Source: an uncultured Holophagaceae bacterium
Lineage (GTDB): Bacteria > Acidobacteriota > Holophagae > Holophagales > Holophagaceae
Length of the DNA: 6,663 bases
Assembly (NCBI GenBank): GCA_903927605.1
Contig: CAIYNT010000234.1
Span: 1-6,663 of the forward strand
Direction: 5' to 3'
The position numbers and the translations under genes were made by a program. Shown here in pieces: positions 1 to 6,663 of the stretch. Under the pieces are notes generated by a model, which was not told the origin of the DNA, made no database searches, and saw nothing but the letters and a program-made list of their open reading frames with translations. Within the stretch, counting starts at the first letter, position 1. Every line of letters starts with the position of its first letter.

Positions 1-1
1 C

Positions 2-262
2 AGCACCGCCTTCCAGCCCTTGGTTGTCACCCTGGACTACTCCGGGGACCTGCAGACCGTGGTGGAGAGCATTGTCTGGAACCAGTCCACGCGGGTGGCC
101 AGCTTCACGGTTCCCGTGGACCACAGTCAGTGGAGTACGCTCCTGGTGCCTCCCACGACGGGGAATCCCGGCTTGGCGAGGATCTGGGTGCGTCCCGTGA
201 AGAACGGCACCAGCTTCGATTTCCACGCCTACAACGTGGAGCTCATCTCCCTCCACCCGTAG
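2..262 (+). CDS. C-terminal fragment of an unrecognised protein
   Basis: The reading frame is open from the left edge (first full codon at base 2) to a TAG at 260-262, giving 86 residues of a protein whose start lies outside the window. The fragment is rich in beta-branched and aromatic residues in alternating patterns (for example VVTLDYSG, ASFTVPVD, ARIWVRPV and FDFHAYNVEL). This suggests a beta-sandwich or other all-beta C-terminal domain. There is no membrane segment and no recognisable catalytic motif. A strong intrinsic terminator 22 bases after the stop supports this being a real gene end. A TTG at 20 could be read as a start but has no ribosome binding site, and the frame is open upstream of it, so I treat the gene as 5'-truncated by the window. 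I do not recognise the family and assign no function. Confidence 0.7.
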   Translation, partial: STAFQPLVVTLDYSGDLQTVVESIVWNQSTRVASFTVPVDHSQWSTLLVPPTTGNPGLARIWVRPVKNGTSFDFHAYNVELISLHP

Positions 263-284
263 GCGTTCATCCTGTCGGAAGTGA

Positions 285-308
285 GGGCCGCCCCTGGGCG
301 GCCCTTTT
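285..308 (+). terminator. Rho-independent terminator after the first gene
   Basis: GGGCCGCC (285-292) and GGCGGCCC (297-304) form a perfect 8-bp G+C stem with a CCTG loop, followed directly by TTTT (305-308) and then GGTT. It lies 22 bases after the TAG at 260-262. The T-tract is only on the plus-strand 3' side, so it serves the left-hand gene. It does not suit the convergent aldo/keto reductase gene that ends at 350. Confidence 0.8.
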
Positions 309-332
309 GGTTGGGGCCCGTTCGGGGGCCCT

Positions 333-2961
<2,629 letters not shown>

Positions 2962-4570
2962 TTGTTCACGCCGCTCGCCCTGTCCCGCTTCCGAGGAGCC
3001 GCGCTGGTGGTCTGCCTGGTGCCAGCCCTCGGGTTCGCACAGACACCTGCAGCCCCCCCTATGGCAAAAGTCCCGGGTTATGACCAGCCTCCCCAGAACA
3101 TTCTGGACATCATGCGGGCTCCATCGCCTCCGGTGCCTTATGCGAGCCCCGCCCGGGACCGGATCCTGCTTGTGTCCTGGGAGGACTACCCGTCCATCGC
3201 CCGAGTGGCGACGCCATTCCTCCGGCTGGCTGGCGTGCGCATCGAGCCGAAGAACCACAGCAAGCACGACACCCCTGGCGGTTACGGCATCACCCCCAGC
3301 GCCCGCAGCTTGGACCTGGTGAACGTGGCCGACGGTGCCGTGACCCACGTGAGCCTTCCGAAAGGCGGTTGCCCCGGCGCGCCCGTGTGGAGCGCCGACG
3401 GCAAACGCTTCGCGTTCGAGAACATCGCTGCCGATTCCGTCGAGCTCTGGGTGGGCGATGCCACCACCGGGCTCGTACATCGCATCCCTGGCGCCAGGCT
3501 GAACCCGATGTTGGAGGATGAATTCCAATGGATGCCCGACCAGAAGACGCTGCTGGTCAAGCTGGTGCCCCGACATCAGGGCCCGCCCCCGGCCAAACCC
3601 GATGTTCCCCTCGGTCCGAGCATCCAGGAATCCACGGGCGCCAGTGGCCAGAGCAGCACCTACGAAAACCGCGACACTTTGAACAACCGCCACGACGAGG
3701 ATCTGTTCGATTACTACGGCACCGCGCAGATCGCCCTGATCGACGCCGATCGCAGTGTGATCTCGCCCATCGGCCAGCCGGACCGGTACGAACAGCTTGA
3801 TCCTGCGCCGGACGGGCGCCACCTGCTGGTCGCGACCCTTCACAAGCCCTACTCCTACATCACCACCCATGAGCGTTTCCCGCGCGACCTGGCCGTCTGG
3901 GACTTCGCCAAACCCACCAACGTGGTGAGGCATCCCATAGCCTCGCTGCCCCTGGCCGATCGTGTGCCCATCGCCGGCGTTCCGCTGGGTCCGCGTGCCT
4001 TCTCCTGGCGGGCGACGGACCCGGCCACCCTGGTCTGGGCGGAGGCCCTGGACGGCGGCGATTGGAACGTGAAGGTCCCCAGCCGCGACAAAATTATGCT
4101 GAGCAAGGCGCCCTTCTCCGGGAACCCGGTGGAAGTGTTCCGCACGGAGCAGCGCTATGCCGGCCTGATCTGGGGCGAGAAGCCAGGTGTGGCGCTGCTG
4201 ACCGAATACGACCGCAACCGGCACTGGCGGCGCACCTTCCTCGTCAACCTGGACGAGCCGAAGCAGTCCCCACGCCTGGTGTGGGATCTATCCACCGATG
4301 AGAAGTATGCCAACCCGGGCAACCCGGTCCGACGGCGGCTTCCGAACGGCATGATCGTCCTGCGCCAAGACGGAGATGCGATCTTCCTGGCGGGCATCGG
4401 CGCCTCGCCCGAGGGTGACCGGCCCTTCCTCGACCGGTTCGACCTTGGCACCATGAAGTCCGAGCGCCTGTTCCGAAGCAGCAACACGGAATACGAATCC
4501 TTCCTCGCCTTCACCGGGCCCAGCTCTCGGCAGTTCCTGACCTGGCACCAGTCCCCGAACGCACCCCCCA

Positions 4571-5494
4571 ATGTCTTCACCCGTAAGCTGGGCGCTGGAT
4601 TGGAAGCCCCCTCGGGCGAGGCGGTTCACGTCGACGAACGCGGCACTCACCCGCATCCCCGACCCGACGCCGGACGTGCGCCGGATCCAGAAGCGCCTGG
4701 TGAAGTACAAGCGAGCCGATGGGGTCGACCTGTCGTTCACGCTGTACACGCCTCCGGGCTACCGGGAAGGCACCCGCGTCCCCACCATTTTGTATGCCTA
4801 TCCACTCGACTACGCAGATGCCTCCAAGGCCGGCCAGATCTCCGGCTCGCAAGTCACCTTCACGCGCCTGAGGGACTACCGTCTGCTGCTCATGGCCGGC
4901 TATGCCATCATCGACAATGCAGCATTTCCGGTGGTGGGCGACCCGAAAAAGGCCTACGACACCTACCTGGAGCAGCTGGTCGCCGATGCGAAAGCGGCGG
5001 TGGACGAAGCCGTACGCCTGGGCGTGGCCGACCCTGAGCGCATCGGCGTCACGGGCCACAGCCACGGGGCGCTGATGACGGCCAACCTGGTCGCCCACTC
5101 TGACCTGTTCCGGGCCGGCGTGGCCACCAGCGGCTCCTACAACAAGACGCTGACCCCCTTCGGCTTCCAGAGCGAGCGGCGGTCGGTCTGGGAGGCCCCC
5201 GAGGTCTATCGCAATGTCTCGACCTTCTTCTTCGCCGACCGATTGAAAACGCCGCTCCTGATCGTGCACGGCGCCGACGATGCCAACCCCGGTACCACGC
5301 CATTGCAGGCCAGCAAACTGTACGAGGCCATCCGGGGCAATGGTGGCACCACCCGTCTGGTCATGCTGCCCCATGAACCCCATTGGTACACCGCGCGCGA
5401 GTCGAACGAGCAACTGGTCTATGAGATGCTGCGCTGGTTCGATCAATACGTAAAAAATGCACCACCTCGCGTGGTGCTTCCAGTTCAGAAATAG
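4571..5494 (+). CDS. C-terminal alpha/beta-hydrolase half of the split S9 peptidase
   Basis: This frame holds the catalytic domain of the preceding peptidase, with a stop at 5492-5494. The link segment TRIPDPTPDVRRIQKRLVKYKRADGV leads into LSFTLYTPPGYREGTRVPTI, the start of the hydrolase fold. The nucleophile elbow is GHSHG, with Ser at 5060-5062 (residue 700 of the repaired protein). It is followed by the family block ANLVAHSDLFRAGVATSGSY and then TLTPFGFQSERR. The acid is the second Asp of HGADDANPGT (5279-5281, residue 773). The base is the His of PHEPHWYTARES (5381-5383, residue 807). The triad is therefore intact. The ATG at 4571 is probably not a real start: it has no ribosome binding site, and the first roughly 17 codons after it overlap true propeller sequence in the other frame. 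Without the N-terminal half the domain would lack a signal peptide. Confidence 0.7.
   Translation: MSSPVSWALDWKPPRARRFTSTNAALTRIPDPTPDVRRIQKRLVKYKRADGVDLSFTLYTPPGYREGTRVPTILYAYPLDYADASKAGQISGSQVTFTRLRDYRLLLMAGYAIIDNAAFPVVGDPKKAYDTYLEQLVADAKAAVDEAVRLGVADPERIGVTGHSHGALMTANLVAHSDLFRAGVATSGSYNKTLTPFGFQSERRSVWEAPEVYRNVSTFFFADRLKTPLLIVHGADDANPGTTPLQASKLYEAIRGNGGTTRLVMLPHEPHWYTARESNEQLVYEMLRWFDQYVKNAPPRVVLPVQK
4607..4612 (+). other. Probable frameshift site (CCCCC-T run)
   Basis: The first frame reads GAA GCC CCC TCG here. Dropping one C from the run at 4607-4611 gives GAA GCC CCT CGG, which joins GLEAP to RARRFTSTNAALTRIPD in the downstream frame and makes the gene whole at 843 codons. The true point could lie anywhere from about 4600 to 4640, because this inter-domain linker is poorly conserved. 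A homopolymer is the likeliest place for an indel. The direction needed is one base too many (or two too few). Confidence 0.55.
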
Positions 5495-5512
5495 GCCCAT
5501 CAAGGTTCTGGG

Positions 5513-5539
5513 GCGTGCCGGACTCCCGGACCGGCACGC
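5513..5539. terminator. Hairpin between convergent peptidase and nitrilase genes
   Basis: GCGTGCCGG (5513-5521) and CCGGCACGC (5531-5539) form a perfect 9-bp stem with a 9-nt loop, in the 85 bases between the two convergent stop codons (5494 and 5580). Its position suits a bidirectional terminator. There is no T-tract on either side, so it is not a canonical intrinsic terminator. Confidence 0.5.
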
Positions 5540-5579
5540 ACGCCGTGTCCTCAGCCCGCCCTCGGGGTCGGGGGATCGG

Positions 5580-6563
5580 TCAGCGGGCCAGGTGGGGATT
5601 CCCTGCGCCAATCATGCGCCGCGCGAGGTGTGAGTAGATGTTGTGCCTGCCGTCCCGGGGGAAATCCCACCCCGAAGGATCGGGATCGGACAGTTCACCG
5701 AAATCGAGGTCGGACACGATCAGGTTCTTGTGGGCCGACACGTCCGCAACCCGGCCGTTCGGCCCGACAAAGTGGCTGTCTCCGAAGAATTCCTGGTCCC
5801 AGGGAGGTTCGACTCCCCGGCGATTGCTTCCGCCGATGAACAGGTTGTGCCGAGCGGCATCCACGGCGAACTCCTGGGGCCACATGCGCTGGCTCTTGGC
5901 GCCGAACGTGACGGCGGGACAGAACACGAGCTCAGCGCCTTCGAGCGCCAGCGAGAGCATCACCCCGACGAAGTGCCGGTCGTAACAGATCGCCACGCCG
6001 ACCCGACCGATGGCGGTTTCAAATACTGGAAAGAACGGGTTGGTCGAGACATCCGAGCTGCCGACCCGGTTCTTGCCATCGCTGCGCAGGTAGTACTGCT
6101 GCTCGTAGAAGCTGCCCTGCTCATTGCTCCCGTGCGGGATGTGGGTCTTGCGGTAGGTCCCGAGCACCGTGCCGTCGGCATCGATGACGGTGGCGGTGTT
6201 GAAGAGCCTGCCTGACAGTGCGTCCCGCTCATAGATCGGCGCCACCACCACCATGCCGTGCTGCTTGGCCGCTGCAGCCAACACGGTGACCGTGGGACCT
6301 TCCCAGGCATCCTCGGCCAGGCCGTTCCACAGGGGGTCATCGTGCAGTGCGAAGTAGGGGCCGGTGAACAGTTCGCCGAGTCCAATCGCCCGCACCCCGG
6401 TAGCGGCGGCAGCCTCGAGCAGCGCCAGGTGGTGCTCGAGGTTGACCTGCCGCACGTCGTCCAGATGCCCTGCGAGTTGGGCCAGGTCCTCGATCCGTGC
6501 GGGCATCGGGCCATAGGCGTTCACGGTCTGGGTCATGGCCACGCGGACAGGTCGGGTCTTCAT
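5580..6563 (-). CDS. Nitrilase-superfamily amidohydrolase, beta-ureidopropionase-like
   Basis: This complete 327-residue cytoplasmic carbon-nitrogen hydrolase most resembles beta-ureidopropionase and related N-carbamoyl amidases. These release CO2 and ammonia from N-carbamoyl-beta-alanine (last step of reductive pyrimidine breakdown) or similar N-carbamoyl compounds. The Glu-Lys-Cys triad is present: Glu64 in [11 protein letters not shown], Lys139 in [10 protein letters not shown], and Cys193 in [11 protein letters not shown]. Further family blocks are [21 protein letters not shown] (121-141), [21 protein letters not shown] (175-195) and [20 protein letters not shown] (244-263). The ATG at 6563 has GAGGA a few bases upstream and overlaps the TGA of the upstream minus-strand gene as ATGA, which implies translational coupling in one operon. 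N-carbamoylputrescine amidase or an N-carbamoyl-amino-acid hydrolase are alternatives. Glu64 is preceded by Gly rather than the commoner Gln or Pro, so the exact substrate is uncertain. Confidence 0.88.
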   Translation of the reverse strand: MKTRPVRVAMTQTVNAYGPMPARIEDLAQLAGHLDDVRQVNLEHHLALLEAAAATGVRAIGLGELFTGPYFALHDDPLWNGLAEDAWEGPTVTVLAAAAKQHGMVVVAPIYERDALSGRLFNTATVIDADGTVLGTYRKTHIPHGSNEQGSFYEQQYYLRSDGKNRVGSSDVSTNPFFPVFETAIGRVGVAICYDRHFVGVMLSLALEGAELVFCPAVTFGAKSQRMWPQEFAVDAARHNLFIGGSNRRGVEPPWDQEFFGDSHFVGPNGRVADVSAHKNLIVSDLDFGELSDPDPSGWDFPRDGRHNIYSHLARRMIGAGNPHLAR

Positions 6564-6663
6564 CGGAAATCCTCAGGGGTAGCGGGCGCATCGGCAAGGG
6601 CGCAGGCGACATCGAGCAGGACGTTCACGCCGTTGGCGCATTGACCCTCAGTCGACAGCTCGC
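6560..6663 (-). CDS. C-terminal 33 codons of an unrecognised gene upstream of the nitrilase
   Basis: Reading in from the right edge on the minus strand, one frame is open for 33 codons ([18 protein letters not shown], then [15 protein letters not shown]) to a TGA at 6562-6560. That TGA shares bases with the nitrilase ATG (ATGA). The nitrilase Shine-Dalgarno lies inside its last codons. Third positions are mostly G or C, as in the neighbours. The overlap and same direction make this very probably the preceding cistron of the same operon. The fragment is too short for me to name the family. A partner in pyrimidine, hydantoin or other amide catabolism is plausible only from its neighbour. Confidence 0.6.
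   Translation of the reverse strand, partial: ELSTEGQCANGVNVLLDVACALADAPATPEDFR

Larger units (their letters stand above)
2962..5494 (+). pseudogene. Secreted S9 (S9D-like) serine peptidase, split by a frameshift
   Basis: The gene would encode an 843-residue prolyl-oligopeptidase-family peptidase, near the usual 800-850 for the bacterial S9D-like group, if one base is removed near 4607-4612. The TTG start follows a perfect Shine-Dalgarno. Residues 1-26 are a Sec signal peptide: a positive start with R9 and R11, a hydrophobic core AALVVCLVPAL, and likely cleavage after ALGFA. So the product would be exported to periplasm or medium. The first frame (about residues 27-550) is the N-terminal beta-propeller, with family blocks such as GYDQPPQNILDIMRAP (38-53), DEDLFDYYGTAQIALID and HKPYSYITTHERFPRDLAVWD. 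After NAPPNVFTRKLGAGLEAP the frame loses similarity and runs as unrelated sequence to a stop at 5035-5037. Similarity resumes in the next frame at RFTSTNAALTRIPDPTPD and continues to 5494. As written, translation gives a 691-residue protein without catalytic residues. It could be a true pseudogene, a sequence error or, less likely, a gene read by +1 slippage. Confidence 0.85.

Noticed and set aside
4571..4620. Independent translation start for the peptidase catalytic domain at ATG 4571
   Set aside because: No Shine-Dalgarno precedes it, and the following codons overlap the end of genuine propeller sequence in the other frame.
4577..5611. A 344-codon minus-strand frame opposite the catalytic domain
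   Set aside because: It is a shadow of the conserved hydrolase region and overlaps the end of the nitrilase gene. No recognisable protein features.
5643..6215. A 190-codon plus-strand frame opposite the nitrilase
   Set aside because: It is antisense to the region containing the catalytic Lys and Cys of the nitrilase and has shadow-like composition.

Overview
The window is G+C-rich throughout, densely coded, and shows strong purine-rich ribosome binding sites. It looks like chromosomal DNA of a free-living heterotrophic bacterium. A Sec-type signal peptide on a large S9-family peptidase and a citrate-type MHS symporter suggest a Gram-negative such as a proteobacterium or an acidobacterium. 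The sequence alone does not settle the phylum. I saw no mobile element, CRISPR array, tRNA or rRNA.

Layout from left to right. Bases 2-262 hold the C-terminal end of an unrecognised plus-strand protein, followed by a good rho-independent terminator (285-308). Bases 350-1345, minus strand, encode a complete aldo/keto reductase with the full Asp-Tyr-Lys-His tetrad. It is divergent from a plus-strand 12-TM metabolite:H+ symporter of the CitA/TcuC (citrate/tricarballylate) type at 1418-2707, and only 72 bp separate their start codons. A 254-bp non-coding leader (2708-2961) with several small inverted repeats follows. It ends in a perfect AGGAGG Shine-Dalgarno and a TTG start for a secreted S9 (S9D-like, glutamyl endopeptidase/prolyl oligopeptidase group) serine peptidase, 2962-5494. 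That gene is split by a frameshift: the signal peptide and propeller half are in one frame, and the alpha/beta-hydrolase half with Ser, Asp and His is in the next. The switch falls at or just after a run of five C at 4607-4611. Removing one C gives a continuous 843-residue protein. Convergent to it, on the minus strand, is a complete nitrilase-superfamily carbon-nitrogen hydrolase of beta-ureidopropionase type (5580-6563). Its ATG overlaps the TGA of an upstream minus-strand gene, of which only 33 codons are visible at the window edge.

How the genes relate: the symporter would import a tricarboxylate. The peptidase, if functional, would act outside the cytoplasm on peptides. The nitrilase-type amidohydrolase probably works with the product of its overlapping upstream gene in N-carbamoyl or amide nitrogen scavenging. 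Nothing links these three units beyond adjacency. I found no convincing novel system. The most notable observation is the frameshifted peptidase: its shift point is a CCC-T motif, so a sequence error, a real mutation and +1 slippage all need to be told apart.
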